Origin: AP-15 sp963797115
GTDB taxonomy: Bacteria; Pseudomonadota; Alphaproteobacteria; ATCC43930; CGMCC-115725
DNA length: 64,000 nucleotides
Direction of reading: 5' to 3'
NCBI GenBank assembly: GCA_963797115.1
Contig: CAWCOH010000001.1
Location: 1,488,001 to 1,552,000, forward strand
Part shown: positions 1 through 8,555 of the stretch, piece by piece
Position numbering within the stretch: position 1 is the first letter of the stretch
Layout of the letters: each line of letters opens with the position of its first letter
Made by a program: the position numbers and the translations under genes
The notes under the pieces: model-generated
What the model was told of the DNA's origin: nothing
What the model saw: only the letters and a program-made list of their open reading frames with translations
Database searches by the model: none

Positions 1-206
1 CTGCCGGCGCGGGTCGGCTTCGGCTTGTCTTGCGGACGATCGGCCACGTCTAATTCCAACCTGCCGCGAGGCAGCTCGGGCGGCGAACAGACAGGCCGGC
101 GGTGCGGCAGGCGATCATAGTGCGATCATCCGGAACCATCTCTGAGCAGCATCCACGTTTGCCGATGGGTGCTTGCCGGGTGCTGACTCTGGAGCGAGTT
201 TAGCCG
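1..206. other. Region upstream of priA, no gene recognised
   Basis: No gene can be supported here; the left edge may hold the tail of a neighbouring gene that lies outside the window. Two copies of the octamer GCGATCAT lie at 111-118 and 122-129, three bases apart. A purine-rich GGAGCGA at about 191-197 is the likely ribosome binding site of priA. Confidence 0.4.
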
Positions 207-2480
207 ATGCCCGACAATGACGCCAGTTCTCCCGCCGAAATCTGCGACCGCAGCGAAGCAGTCCGGCCGGAAGGCAATTCCGGGACCGACTGCCGCGTCC
301 GGGTTCTGTTGCCCCTGCCGTTGCCGACAGCCCTCGACTACCTGGCTCCCGCGGGAGCAGCGCCGCCCGAGCCAGGTAGCTTCGTCAGGGTACCGCTCGG
401 GGCGCGCAGCCTCGTTGGCGTGGTGTGGGAGGGCATTGAGGGCGAGCTGCCTGCCGGCCTCCTGAGGCCACTCCTCGAAACCCTAACCCTTCCGCACCTG
501 CGGCCGGAACTGCGCCGATTTGTGGAACGCGTCGCCGCCTACACGATGGCGCCGCTCGGCATGGTCTTGCGCATGACTATGGGCGTTGCCGCGGCCCTGG
601 AGCCGCCACGTCCCCGGCGGCTTTGTGCGCTAGCCTCTGCCGGGCGCGCGATGCTCTGTGGCGCACCACAGGGAACACCACTGACACCGGCTCGACAGCG
701 GGTGCTCGAGACCATCGGAGACCGGTTACCGCTTCCCGCCGCCGAGCTTGCCCGGCTCGCCGGATGCGGACCGGGGGTCGTCCGCGAACTCGTCCGCGGC
801 GGCCTCCTGGAAGAACGGTTCGTGCCGCCCGAACTGCCCGCCCTCCCGTCGCCGGACTGGCGCTCGCCAGGCCTCGCCCTCTCGCCCGATCAGGCAGCCG
901 CCGCGGGCCGGCTCGTCGACGGCGTCACGACCGGCGGGTTCCGCGTGACCGTACTCGACGGGGTGACCGGCTCCGGCAAGACCGAGACCTATTTTGCGGC
1001 ACTCGCCGCTGCACTCGCCGCCGGAAAGCAGGCCTTGGTGCTGTTGCCGGAGATCGCCCTTGGCGCGCAGTGGCTCGAGCGCTTCCGCAGCCGATTCGGC
1101 GTCCTTCCCGCACAATGGCATTCCGACATCGCCGAGGCTCAGCGCCGGGCGACCTGGCGGACCGTGGCCGACGGCCGGACGCGCGTCATTGTCGGTGCCC
1201 GCTCGGCACTGTTCCTGCCGTTTGCCGAACTCGGCCTGATCGTCGTCGACGAAGAGCACGACCCCTCCTACAAGCAGGAGGACGGGGTGATCTACCAGGC
1301 GCGCGACATGGCGGTGCTGCGCGCCTCGCTCGCCCAAATCCCGATCGTGCTGGTCTCGGCGACCCCGTCCCTCGAGACCGTGGTCAATGTCGCGCGCGGG
1401 CGCTACGAGCGTGTAGCCCTGCCGCGCCGCCACGCGGCGGCGGAGCTTCCCGCGGTTCGCCTCGTCGACATGCGGCGCGAGCGAATGGAGCCCGGGCGGT
1501 TTTTGTCACCGCCGCTCGTCGCCGAACTCGCCGCCACTTTCGAGGCCGGCCAGCAGGCATTGCTCTTTCTCAACCGGCGCGGCTACGCGCCCTTGACCCT
1601 ATGCCGCGCCTGCGGCCATCGCTTCCAGTGCCCGAGCTGCACCGCCTGGCTCGTCGAGCACCGCTTTACCCGGCGGCTCTTGTGCCACCATTGCGGGCAT
1701 GCCGAACCGGTACCGCCGTTCTGCCCGGAATGCCTTGCCGCCGGTACCCTCGTCCCGTGCGGACCCGGGGTCGAACGCCTGCTCGAGGAAGTGACGGCGC
1801 GCTTTCCTGTCGCCCGTGCGGCACTAATGGTCAGCGACCTCCTGTCCGGGCCGAGCGCCGCCGCCCAGCTCGCCCAGGCGATGACCGAGCGGCGCTACGA
1901 CGTGCTGATCGGGACCCAGATTGTCGCCAAAGGCCATCATTTTCCGATGCTGACCCTGGTCGGCGTCGTCGATGCCGATCTCGGGCTGACCGGGGGCGAC
2001 CTGCGGGCGGCCGAGCGGACCTATCAGCTCCTCCATCAGGTCGGCGGCCGCGCCGGGCGCGCCGAGCACAAGGGGCAGGTGCTGATCCAGACCTTCATGC
2101 CCGACCAGCCGGTCATGAAGGCGCTCGCCTCGGGCGACCGCGACCGCTTTCTCGAAGCCGAGGCGGTGGCGCGGCGCCGTGCCGGGCTGCCGCCCTTCGG
2201 GCGCCTGGCGGCATTGATCGTCAGCGCCGCCGACGCCGAGACCTGCGACTTCACCGCCCGCGCGCTCGCCCGCGCCGCCCCCCAGCTCCCCGGCCTCACG
2301 GTGCTCGGCCCGGCGCCGGCCCCGCTCGCCATATTGCGCGGCCGCCACCGCCAGCGATTCCTCGTCAAGGCCACGCGCGAGGTGCGGCTCCAGGCGGTAC
2401 TGCGCGATTGGCTCTCCCGCGTCCGCACCGCCGGCTCCGCCCGCATCCAGGTCGACATCGACCCCTACAGCTTTTTGTAG
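207..2480 (+). CDS. priA: Primosomal replication restart helicase PriA
   Basis: PriA is the 3'-to-5' DNA helicase that recognises stalled forks and reloads the replisome. The 757-residue product is full length for the family. The N-terminal 3'-DNA-binding region is followed by a Walker A motif (GVTGSGKTE, around residues 250-258) and a DEEH Walker B box (about residues 347-350). A cysteine-rich zinc-binding insert (about residues 467-515, with CRACG, CPSC, CHHCG and CPEC pairs) is typical of PriA and separates the helicase lobes. The C-terminal motif V/VI region reads GTQIVAKGHHFP and QVGGRAGR. The ATG has a GGAGCGA about 10 bases upstream. In many alphaproteobacteria priA lies next to atpH; here about 6 kb of other genes separates them. 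Confidence 0.97.
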   Translation: MPDNDASSPAEICDRSEAVRPEGNSGTDCRVRVLLPLPLPTALDYLAPAGAAPPEPGSFVRVPLGARSLVGVVWEGIEGELPAGLLRPLLETLTLPHLRPELRRFVERVAAYTMAPLGMVLRMTMGVAAALEPPRPRRLCALASAGRAMLCGAPQGTPLTPARQRVLETIGDRLPLPAAELARLAGCGPGVVRELVRGGLLEERFVPPELPALPSPDWRSPGLALSPDQAAAAGRLVDGVTTGGFRVTVLDGVTGSGKTETYFAALAAALAAGKQALVLLPEIALGAQWLERFRSRFGVLPAQWHSDIAEAQRRATWRTVADGRTRVIVGARSALFLPFAELGLIVVDEEHDPSYKQEDGVIYQARDMAVLRASLAQIPIVLVSATPSLETVVNVARGRYERVALPRRHAAAELPAVRLVDMRRERMEPGRFLSPPLVAELAATFEAGQQALLFLNRRGYAPLTLCRACGHRFQCPSCTAWLVEHRFTRRLLCHHCGHAEPVPPFCPECLAAGTLVPCGPGVERLLEEVTARFPVARAALMVSDLLSGPSAAAQLAQAMTERRYDVLIGTQIVAKGHHFPMLTLVGVVDADLGLTGGDLRAAERTYQLLHQVGGRAGRAEHKGQVLIQTFMPDQPVMKALASGDRDRFLEAEAVARRRAGLPPFGRLAALIVSAADAETCDFTARALARAAPQLPGLTVLGPAPAPLAILRGRHRQRFLVKATREVRLQAVLRDWLSRVRTAGSARIQVDIDPYSFL

Positions 2481-2832
2481 TCCCTCACTCAGGGAGAAAA
2501 AATCGCTTTCGCGCACGGTTTCTGCATAAAATATAACAACATCAAAGGTATATGAACTTTTTTCTGGAGCGCCGGCAGGGGAATTTTGCGACCCCCTGAG
2601 GGAGGCGCCAGGGACGGATAGAAGCACCGTCACCTCCCCAACCTTGGGTCACAAGATAGCCCTCGATCTTGGCGACAGGATGGCGAGGTTTCAGCTCCTC
2701 GGCGGGTGGCACGAGCCCGCAATACCGATCGGTTTCGGTCGGGGAAATTTGGCACTTCAAGGCGGCGAACCGCGCGGAAACCGCACCCGTTTGCCGCCTG
2801 GACTCCGTCCATTTTCATGACCCAAAGACCGG
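2481..2832. other. Non-coding gap after priA
   Basis: This stretch has no convincing gene. It is locally AT-rich around 2500-2560 compared with its surroundings. A weak hairpin (TCCCT/AGGGA, 2481-2495) directly follows the priA stop, but no T-tract follows it on the plus strand. An open frame runs through 2706-2867 into the TetR gene, but it is better explained as upstream non-coding DNA because the promoter and operator lie inside it. Confidence 0.45.
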
Positions 2833-2861
2833 TTGACGGTATACCGACCGGTCGGTATAGT
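2833..2861 (+). promoter_or_regulatory. Sigma70-type promoter of the TetR operon
   Basis: A TTGACG box (2833-2838) and a TATAGT box (2856-2861) are separated by exactly 17 bp, a near-consensus housekeeping promoter. Transcription would be expected to start about 7 bases after the -10 box, which falls on or next to the GTG start at 2868. The mRNA is therefore probably leaderless. Confidence 0.75.
2840..2859. promoter_or_regulatory. Perfect 20-bp palindrome, TetR-type operator
   Basis: TATACCGACCGGTCGGTATA is a perfect 20-bp palindrome. It fills the spacer of the promoter and overlaps most of the -10 box, so a bound dimer would block RNA polymerase. Its position directly before a TetR-family gene points to autoregulation. 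The ACCGACCGGTCGGT core is of the form bound by many TetR-family repressors. Confidence 0.8.
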
Positions 2862-2867
2862 ATCCCT

Positions 2868-3512
2868 GTGAGCAGTGATCCTCTTGCCAAACGCCCCACG
2901 GCGGCCGCGCGACAAAAGCTCCTCGACGCCGCCCTGTCGATGATCCGCGCCAAGGGCTACGGCGCGACGACAGTCAATGAACTCTGCGCCAAAGCGGGCG
3001 TCGCAAAGGGATCCTTCTTTCATCATTTCAAGAACAAGGAGGCTCTCGGGGTCGCGGCGGCCGAATACTGGTCGGATATGACCGGCGCGTTCTTCGAGGC
3101 CGCGCCTTATCACCGGCATGCCGATCCGCTCGACCGGGTTCTCGGCTACATCGATTTCCGCAAGGCGATCCTGACCGGCAAAATTCGGGAATTTACGTGT
3201 CTCGTCGGAACGATGGTGCAGGAAGTCTACGAGACCTATCCCGAGATCCGCGACGCGTGCGACGCCAGCATTAGCGGCCATGCAGCGAAGGTCGAGGCAG
3301 ATATCGCCGAAGCCATGAAACTTCACGGCCTTAGCGCCGATTGGACCGCACGAAGCCTCGCGCTGCACACCCAAGCGGTGCTGCAAGGTGCGTTCATATT
3401 GGCCAAGGCCAGAGACAGCGCGGACATCGCCGCTGCGAGCGTCGATCACCTGCGCCGCTATGTCGAACTGTTGTTCCGACCCGCAAGGCACAACCCTAAG
3501 GATACCCCATGA
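2868..3512 (+). CDS. TetR/AcrR family transcriptional regulator
   Basis: This is a 214-residue repressor-type protein. The N-terminal helix-turn-helix is clear (ARQKLLDAALSMIRAKGYG, then VNELCAKAGVAKGSFFHHFKNKEAL), followed by an all-helical ligand/dimer domain resembling the TetR_C group that often controls YCII/SRPBCC or efflux genes. I chose the GTG at 2868 because the operator and promoter end just upstream and because the HTH then starts at a normal distance from the N-terminus; a longer frame reaches 2706. The stop overlaps the ATG of the next gene (ATGA), so the two are translationally coupled. Likely role: autorepressed control of the 2.9-4.4 kb operon in response to an unknown ligand. 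Confidence 0.88.
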   Translation: MSSDPLAKRPTAAARQKLLDAALSMIRAKGYGATTVNELCAKAGVAKGSFFHHFKNKEALGVAAAEYWSDMTGAFFEAAPYHRHADPLDRVLGYIDFRKAILTGKIREFTCLVGTMVQEVYETYPEIRDACDASISGHAAKVEADIAEAMKLHGLSADWTARSLALHTQAVLQGAFILAKARDSADIAAASVDHLRRYVELLFRPARHNPKDTP

Positions 3513-3874
3513 GCACCAACGACACCTACCTCGCCGTTTTTCTCGGCAGCAAAACCAGCCCGCGCATGCAGGCGTGGATAGCGTTGCCCGAAGCCGAAAT
3601 GCGCGCCAAGCAACAAGCGGGCATCGCGGCCTGGAAAGAATGGGTCGAGAAGCATTGCGCGGCGGTTTCCGTCATGGGTGGTCCGCTCGGCAAGACGAAG
3701 AAGATCACCGAGCGCGGCATCGAGGACGTGAGCAACGAGATGGGCGCCTTCATGGTCGTGCGTGCCGAATCGTCCGAGGCGGCGGCCAAGCTGTTCGAGA
3801 AGCATCCGCATTTCACGATCTTTCCGGGCGAATCCGTGGAGGTCATGCCGGTCCTGCCGATACCGGGCTCTTGA
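3509..3874 (+). CDS. YCII-related domain protein
   Basis: A 121-residue soluble protein with the dimeric alpha/beta barrel pattern of YCII-like (DGPF-type) proteins: a short N-terminal strand, a helix with WKEWVEKH, a central GGPLGKTKKI loop, and a C-terminal strand-helix-strand ending in VEVMPVLPIPG. Such proteins are often found with SRPBCC/AHSA1 proteins and extracytoplasmic-type regulators, but their reaction is mostly unknown. The start overlaps the TetR stop by four bases, so it is in the same operon. The assignment rests on fold-level resemblance, and no catalytic residues can be named. Confidence 0.72.
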   Translation: MSTNDTYLAVFLGSKTSPRMQAWIALPEAEMRAKQQAGIAAWKEWVEKHCAAVSVMGGPLGKTKKITERGIEDVSNEMGAFMVVRAESSEAAAKLFEKHPHFTIFPGESVEVMPVLPIPGS

Positions 3875-3935
3875 TGCGCGGCAACGTCCGTTTCCCCGAT
3901 TCAGCATCCCCAATTCAGCATAAGGAGACACGACC

Positions 3936-4379
3936 ATGCCCAACAGCGTGCGCTTGCACCGCGTTCTGGCAACCACTCCGGAGAAAGTCTATCGCGCGTT
4001 CCTCGAGGCGGACGCGCTCGCGAAGTGGCTGCCACCCAACGGCTTTGCCTGCACCGTGCACCACCTGGAACCGAAAACCGGCGGCGCGTTCAAAATGTCC
4101 TTCCGCAACTTCACGACGGGCCAAAGTCACTCGTTCGGTGGGGAATATGTCGAACTCGTTCCGAACGAACGCGTGCGCTACACCGACAAATTCGACGATC
4201 CCAACTTGGCCGGCGACATTCAGGTGACGGTGACACTGAGGAAGGTGTCGGTCGGCACCGAACTCGACATCGTGCAGGAAGGCATCCCCGACGTCATTCC
4301 GCCGGAGGCCTGTTATCTCGGTTGGCAGGAGTCCTTGCGAAACTTGGCAAGGCTCGTCGAGCCCGAAATCAATCAATAG
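3936..4379 (+). CDS. SRPBCC/AHSA1 family protein
   Basis: A 147-residue START-like protein. It opens with the family's typical pattern (LHRVLATTPEKVYRAFLEADALAKWLPPNGF), continues with a GGAFKMSFRNF segment and a GGEYVELVPNERVRYTDKF segment, and ends with the C-terminal helix CYLGWQESLRNLARLVEPEI. The fold binds hydrophobic ligands or acts as an Hsp90-activator-like domain; substrates cannot be inferred. An AAGGAGA ribosome binding site lies about 8 bases before the ATG. It lies 61 bp after the YCII gene and is probably the last gene of the TetR-controlled unit. Confidence 0.85.
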   Translation: MPNSVRLHRVLATTPEKVYRAFLEADALAKWLPPNGFACTVHHLEPKTGGAFKMSFRNFTTGQSHSFGGEYVELVPNERVRYTDKFDDPNLAGDIQVTVTLRKVSVGTELDIVQEGIPDVIPPEACYLGWQESLRNLARLVEPEINQ

Positions 4380-4501
4380 CGCATCAAGAATCGATCCACG
4401 GCCCGCCGGGATGGGTGCGAAAGAGCCATGCTCTCGGCGGGTGGCGCCGAGGCCGCGGTGCTGATACATTTTGTTACGTGGAGACCGTCCAGCCGCGGGT
4501 G

Positions 4502-5422
4502 ATGGAAAAGGACAAAACCGGCCTCGAGCGGACCATCCTGCTCGCGACCAGCGTTGCCGGCGGCGTCGAGGGGCTGTTTGCCGCGATCAACGGTCTCTCC
4601 GACTCGTTTCGGAAGACTGTCGGCATCTTCGCCGGGTTCAACGAGTGGCAGCTCGGCGTCGTTGCGCTGGGGTTGGTTGCCGTCAGCTGGTGGCTGTTTC
4701 GGCTCTCCCGGCGGCGCCGCTCGGTATTGCTGCACCCCGAAGCCCTCCGCCTCGAGCATGCCAACCCGGCCCATCTCTTTGGTCGGCGTGAGGACGTCGA
4801 CCAGCTCATCCGGTTGTGCCGGGAGGAGTCTCTGATCTTCCTCGAAGGCGAGTTGGGCGCGGGGAAATCTGCCCTCCTTCAGGCCGGCCTCGTGCCGGCC
4901 CTGAAGGGCCCTCGCCGGCTTGCTTCCTATTTACGTGAAGAGCCTTGCGGGGTCCGACTGAGAGCGGGATCCACGGATTTTCCTGGCGACTGCCCTCTGG
5001 TCGGCGCTCGAAGAGGCTTCCCGGGATCTGATGGGACTCAAGACGACGCTAGGAGCAAATGCCGCCCGCGCGGTTCTCGAGGCGGTCCCCGCGAAACTCA
5101 GCCGTACGCCGCTGATCCTCCTCGACCAGTTCGACGATTACCAGCTTCGCCATCACGAGCGGTTCCTGTCGCGCAAGAGTTGGCTCAAACCGGGAAGGCT
5201 GTCGGAGCAGAACAGCTTCTGGCGCGAGATTCGCGAGCTTTTGACGAGCGGCACGATCCATTTGGTCGTGGTGACCGGACCGATAGCGCCGCCGGGTTGA
5301 CGAGCGTGCGGTTCGCCGAGCCCGAGACCTACCGGCTCGATGAGACTCTGTGCCGCGCCGGCAAAAAGACTCCCCGAGGGAAAATCTTCTATGCGACCGC
5401 CCAGGGATGGCAACCCCATTGA
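4502..5422 (+). pseudogene. Decayed P-loop (STAND-like) ATPase gene
   Basis: A broken gene read from an ATG at 4502 (GTG at 4478 is possible). The first frame encodes a transmembrane helix near FNEWQLGVVALGLVAVSWWLF, then HLFGRREDVDQLIRLC and a Walker A motif GELGAGKSALLQAGL (about 4850-4890). That frame is lost between about 4930 and 5000. The protein continues in another frame (from about 5031) with a Walker B-like LILLDQFDDYQ and FWREIRELLTSGTIHLVVVT. The original frame returns after about 5290 with GLTSVRFAEPETYRLDETL. The layout (membrane anchor, P-loop, Walker B, conserved arginine-region) is that of membrane-anchored conflict/STAND-type NTPases, but the C-terminal sensor repeats are missing. 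At least two frame changes and a missing 3' part mean it is very likely non-functional, unless the changes are sequencing errors. Confidence 0.7.
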
Positions 5423-5523
5423 GGGTTGAGCCACCCGCCTACCACCGGGCGACAGCCGGATTCCTGTGCCTACGGATGCCGTGGATCGTTCCATCTAATC
5501 GCCGCCTGCGATTCGACGGCCCC

Positions 5524-5916
5524 TCATTTTTCGCCTCGGCATTCAACGGCGCGGCGCAGCATGCTTTGGACCACGGCCAGCAAATGGCGCAAGTGGAACG
5601 GCTTTGGCATGAAAAAATCCGCCCCCGTTTCGTAGGCGAGGATTTGGTCGGTAATCGCGGCGCGTCCGCTCAGAATGATTATCCGGACGCTAGTTTCCTG
5701 GCGGAGCGAGCGCGCCAGGGTCAGTCCGTCCTCGCCGGGCAGCATCCAATTGAGCATGACGAGATCGACCGAGGATTGCGCCATGACTTGGCGCATTCCC
5801 GCGCCATCATGTGCGGTCGAGACCCGGTAACCCTCGCCGCTCAGATAAGCCTGGATAAGCTCGCATATTTCGAGTTGATCGTCGACGACCAGGACGGGAC
5901 CGCTGTGTTCGTTCAT
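5524..5916 (-). CDS. Truncated receiver-domain protein lacking the phospho-acceptor Asp
   Basis: About 130 residues that match only the CheY-like receiver domain of an OmpR-type regulator (VLVVDDQLEICELIQAYLSGEGY; LSGRAAITDQILAYETGADFFMPKPFHLRHLLAVV). The acidic pair D12-D13 and the K of PKPF are present. The phosphorylatable Asp is Asn56 (VMLNWMLPGEDG, codon AAT at 5749-5751). The winged-helix output domain expected after residue about 120 is absent. I chose the ATG at 5916 because the receiver starts right after it; the frame continues upstream to 5991. No histidine kinase gene is nearby. It may be a decayed regulator or a phosphorylation-independent receiver. Confidence 0.75.
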   Translation of the reverse strand: MNEHSGPVLVVDDQLEICELIQAYLSGEGYRVSTAHDGAGMRQVMAQSSVDLVMLNWMLPGEDGLTLARSLRQETSVRIIILSGRAAITDQILAYETGADFFMPKPFHLRHLLAVVQSMLRRAVECRGEK

Positions 5917-6078
5917 GCGACCTGAATTCCTTTCATCTTTTGTGGCGGTTCGGCCCCCGGCTAGCTGCCCTCCCTGTGCTTGGTCCACCAAAAGACGTGG
6001 CGCTCTCTGGTCGCTCGGGTTACCAACATGATCACGATTGGGTGCGGGCTTGCGACACCCGTCGTGGTTGCCAAGGAT

Positions 6079-6747
6079 TTAGCTCGCGTGGGTTTTAATC
6101 AAATGCCTGCCAACACAATGACCCGAGAGCGTCAACAAGGCGTCTGCCACTACAGTCATCTCTCTTTTCACCCGGTGCACCGTCCCTGTGCCGACGCCGA
6201 GTTCTTTTGCCGTTTTGAGGATTCCCGCGCCGGTCGCCAACTGAGCGCGGATACGCTCGACGACATCGGCGTTGACGGGCCGACGCCCGAGGCGTTTCCC
6301 TTGCGCTCGGGCGCGTGCGAGGCCAGCGGTAACCCGACTCCGGATCATCGAGCGCTCGGACTCGGCAAACGCGCCGGTTATCTGGTAGAGCAACCGGCCT
6401 GTCGGGGTCGTCGTATCAATGTGCTGCTGATCCAGGTAGAGATCGACCCCTACTGCTTCCAAGTGCTGGATCGTCCCGAGAAAGTCACTAAGCGAGCGCC
6501 CAACCTGATCTATCGACCATGCCATCGCAACGTCGAACCGACGCCGGTTGGCGTCCCTGAGCAACCGATCGAGCGCCGGACGCTTATCACGACCTTTGGC
6601 ATCGCTGATCCCGAAATCCTCATAGACCTCGGTGACCAACCACCCGCAATACTCGGCGATACGTGCAAGTTCAAGCCGCTGGTTCTCAGTGTGCTGACCA
6701 CTCGTGCTGGTGCGTAGATAAATCGCCGCTCGCTTCGGCCCGGTCAT
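6079..6747 (-). CDS. Small serine recombinase (resolvase/invertase family)
   Basis: A 222-residue site-specific recombinase. The N-terminal catalytic domain begins RAAIYLRTSTSGQHTENQ, giving Ser14 as the nucleophile, and includes the conserved WSIDQVGRSLSDFL block and the E-helix segment GAFAESERSMIRSRVTAGLARARAQGKRLGRRP. A short C-terminal helix-turn-helix follows (GILKTAKELGVGTGTVHRVKREM). This is the layout of small resolvases and invertases that cut, rotate and rejoin DNA. The start MTGPKRAA at 6747 fits the family; a longer frame begins at 6810. No transposase is adjacent, so it is either a remnant of a transposon or a resident chromosomal enzyme. It marks this block as accessory. Confidence 0.9.
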   Translation of the reverse strand: MTGPKRAAIYLRTSTSGQHTENQRLELARIAEYCGWLVTEVYEDFGISDAKGRDKRPALDRLLRDANRRRFDVAMAWSIDQVGRSLSDFLGTIQHLEAVGVDLYLDQQHIDTTTPTGRLLYQITGAFAESERSMIRSRVTAGLARARAQGKRLGRRPVNADVVERIRAQLATGAGILKTAKELGVGTGTVHRVKREMTVVADALLTLSGHCVGRHLIKTHAS

Positions 6748-7005
6748 CCTCGCCTCGTGCTCTGTTTCGGATACCTGGGTATGCCTCGCTTGGTAAATCC
6801 GGTGAGCCACGTTTACGCGCTTTGCGACTGCGGCGCTCCGACCGCCGAACCCTTCTGCAGCGGCTCGTCACGTTCGAGTGAGCTGGCCGTAAACCTTAGC
6901 GAGAGGCTCGCTCTACTGATAGGATCGGCCGGGTCGACGCCAGTGGCCGCGGCGCCCCGAACGGGTACTGCGCTGTGTCGCGCGGGCTTGTGCAAGGAAG
7001 GAGCC

Positions 7006-8376
7006 GTGACGAAAAAGGCCGGCCTAAGTCTCGCCGCGCTGGCCGCGCTCGCCGCCGGCGCGCTTGCGCTTTTGGCCACCGGCATGGACCAGGCGCCGGC
7101 TGCGAAGAAGGACTTGGCGCGGAATTTCGCGGCCGAGCATGAGATCGGCCGCCGCTACCAGATCGATGCTGCCAACCTGCCGGCGCCGGAGACGCCGCCG
7201 GTAGTGACCAACCGGCCGCTGATCGTGCCCTATGACGGGCAGGTGCCGGAGGTTCCCCCGGGTTTTACCGCCACCCCGTTTGCGACGGGTCTCGCCAATC
7301 CGCGGCGCCTGCTGGTGCTGCCCAACGGCGACGTACTGGTCGCCGAGCAGAGTGCGGGGTATCTGACCTTGCTGCGCGACGATGGCGAAGGCCGGGCCAA
7401 TTGGATCAGCCGCCCCGTCGAGGATCTCAACCGGCCCTATGGCCTCGCCTGGCGCGACAACTTTGTCCTGGTCGCCGATCAGGACGGCATCTGGCGCGCC
7501 GGCCGTCCGGTGCCGCCGCAGAAGGCCGGCGAAATGCCGGCCGATAAGCGCAAGCCAATGCCGGGTGCCTATAGGTCCGAGATGCTGACCAAAAAGGGCG
7601 TCTTCGGCATCGTCCAGGGCCACTCAAACCGCCATTTGGCGATCGACCCGAAAACCGGCGGGCTCTTTGTCGGGGTCGGATCGGCCGGCAATATCGCGGT
7701 CGAGCCCGAGCCCAAGGCGACGATCCAGCGCTTCGACGCCGACGGCTCGAACCAGACGACCGTCGCCACCGGCATGCGCAACCCGACCGCGCTGGCTTTC
7801 CACCCGCAGACCGGCGAGCTCTGGGCATTGGTGCAGGAACGCGACGGGCTCGGCGACGATCTGCCTTCCGATTATCTGACCCGGGTGCTGCAGGGCGGGT
7901 TCTATGGTTGGCCCTACGCCTATCTCGGCAAGCACCCGCTGCCCGGGTTCGCGAAGCTCGCCCCCGACAAGGTCGAGGCGACGATTAAGCCCGATTTTTT
8001 GTTCACCGCTCATTCCTCGGTGCTCGACCTCGTCTTCTATGAGGCCGATCAGTTCCCTGCCGAGTACAAGGGCCATCTTTTTGTGGCGTTGAAGGGCTCG
8101 TGGAACCGCTCGCTGCCGACCGGCTACAAGGTCGTGCACGTGCCGTTCAAGGACGGCAAGCCCGAAGGCTACTACGAGAATTTCGTTACCGGCTTCTGGG
8201 CTTCCGGAGAGCAGCGCGCCGAGGTCTGGGGCCGTCCGGCCGCTCTCGCGGTCGCCAAGGATGGCGCTCTACTCGTCGCCGATGACACCGGTGGGACAAT
8301 TTGGCGGATCGCCTATAAGGGTCTCGCCGAGCGCGCTGCCGCACCGGATGCGGCACCTCGAACAGCTGGCCGATGA
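7006..8376 (+). CDS. Exported sorbosone/PQQ-type sugar dehydrogenase-like beta-propeller
   Basis: A 456-residue protein with an N-terminal signal or membrane anchor (GLSLAALAALAAGALALLATG) followed by a six-bladed beta-propeller. Recognisable blocks are GLANPRRLLVLPNGDVLVAEQ, GHSNRHLAIDPKTGGLFVGVGSAGN, GMRNPTALAFHPQTGELW, SDYLTRVLQGGFYGWPYAYLG, HLFVALKGSWNRSLPTGYKVV and the final GALLVADDTGGTIWRI. These match the glucose/sorbosone dehydrogenase family, in which some members bind PQQ and oxidise sugars in the periplasm; whether this one does cannot be told. The GTG start is supported by an AAGGAAGGAG sequence six bases upstream. The gene lies in the block between priA and atpH. Confidence 0.88.
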   Translation: MTKKAGLSLAALAALAAGALALLATGMDQAPAAKKDLARNFAAEHEIGRRYQIDAANLPAPETPPVVTNRPLIVPYDGQVPEVPPGFTATPFATGLANPRRLLVLPNGDVLVAEQSAGYLTLLRDDGEGRANWISRPVEDLNRPYGLAWRDNFVLVADQDGIWRAGRPVPPQKAGEMPADKRKPMPGAYRSEMLTKKGVFGIVQGHSNRHLAIDPKTGGLFVGVGSAGNIAVEPEPKATIQRFDADGSNQTTVATGMRNPTALAFHPQTGELWALVQERDGLGDDLPSDYLTRVLQGGFYGWPYAYLGKHPLPGFAKLAPDKVEATIKPDFLFTAHSSVLDLVFYEADQFPAEYKGHLFVALKGSWNRSLPTGYKVVHVPFKDGKPEGYYENFVTGFWASGEQRAEVWGRPAALAVAKDGALLVADDTGGTIWRIAYKGLAERAAAPDAAPRTAGR

Positions 8377-8555
8377 CCGGCTGATACGCCGGCGTTCTGC
8401 TAAGTCCTCCCGGTTGCGCGGAAGCGCTGAGCTGTGTTAGGAACGCGCCGGTTTTGTGGGCCGATTGCCCCGCTAGTGCTCTCCGCGAGCCGAAATCGAC
8501 GAGGAAATGCTGCTGCGGCCATTCCGCCGATGCGGCCAGCGAGGACTGCGTTTCA

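Noticed and set aside
2481..2495. Terminator after priA
   Set aside because: The stem is only 5 bp and is followed by A residues and not T residues on the plus strand.
623..2536. Arg/Pro-rich plus-strand frame overlapping priA
   Set aside because: It is an out-of-frame reading of priA with extreme Arg/Pro content.
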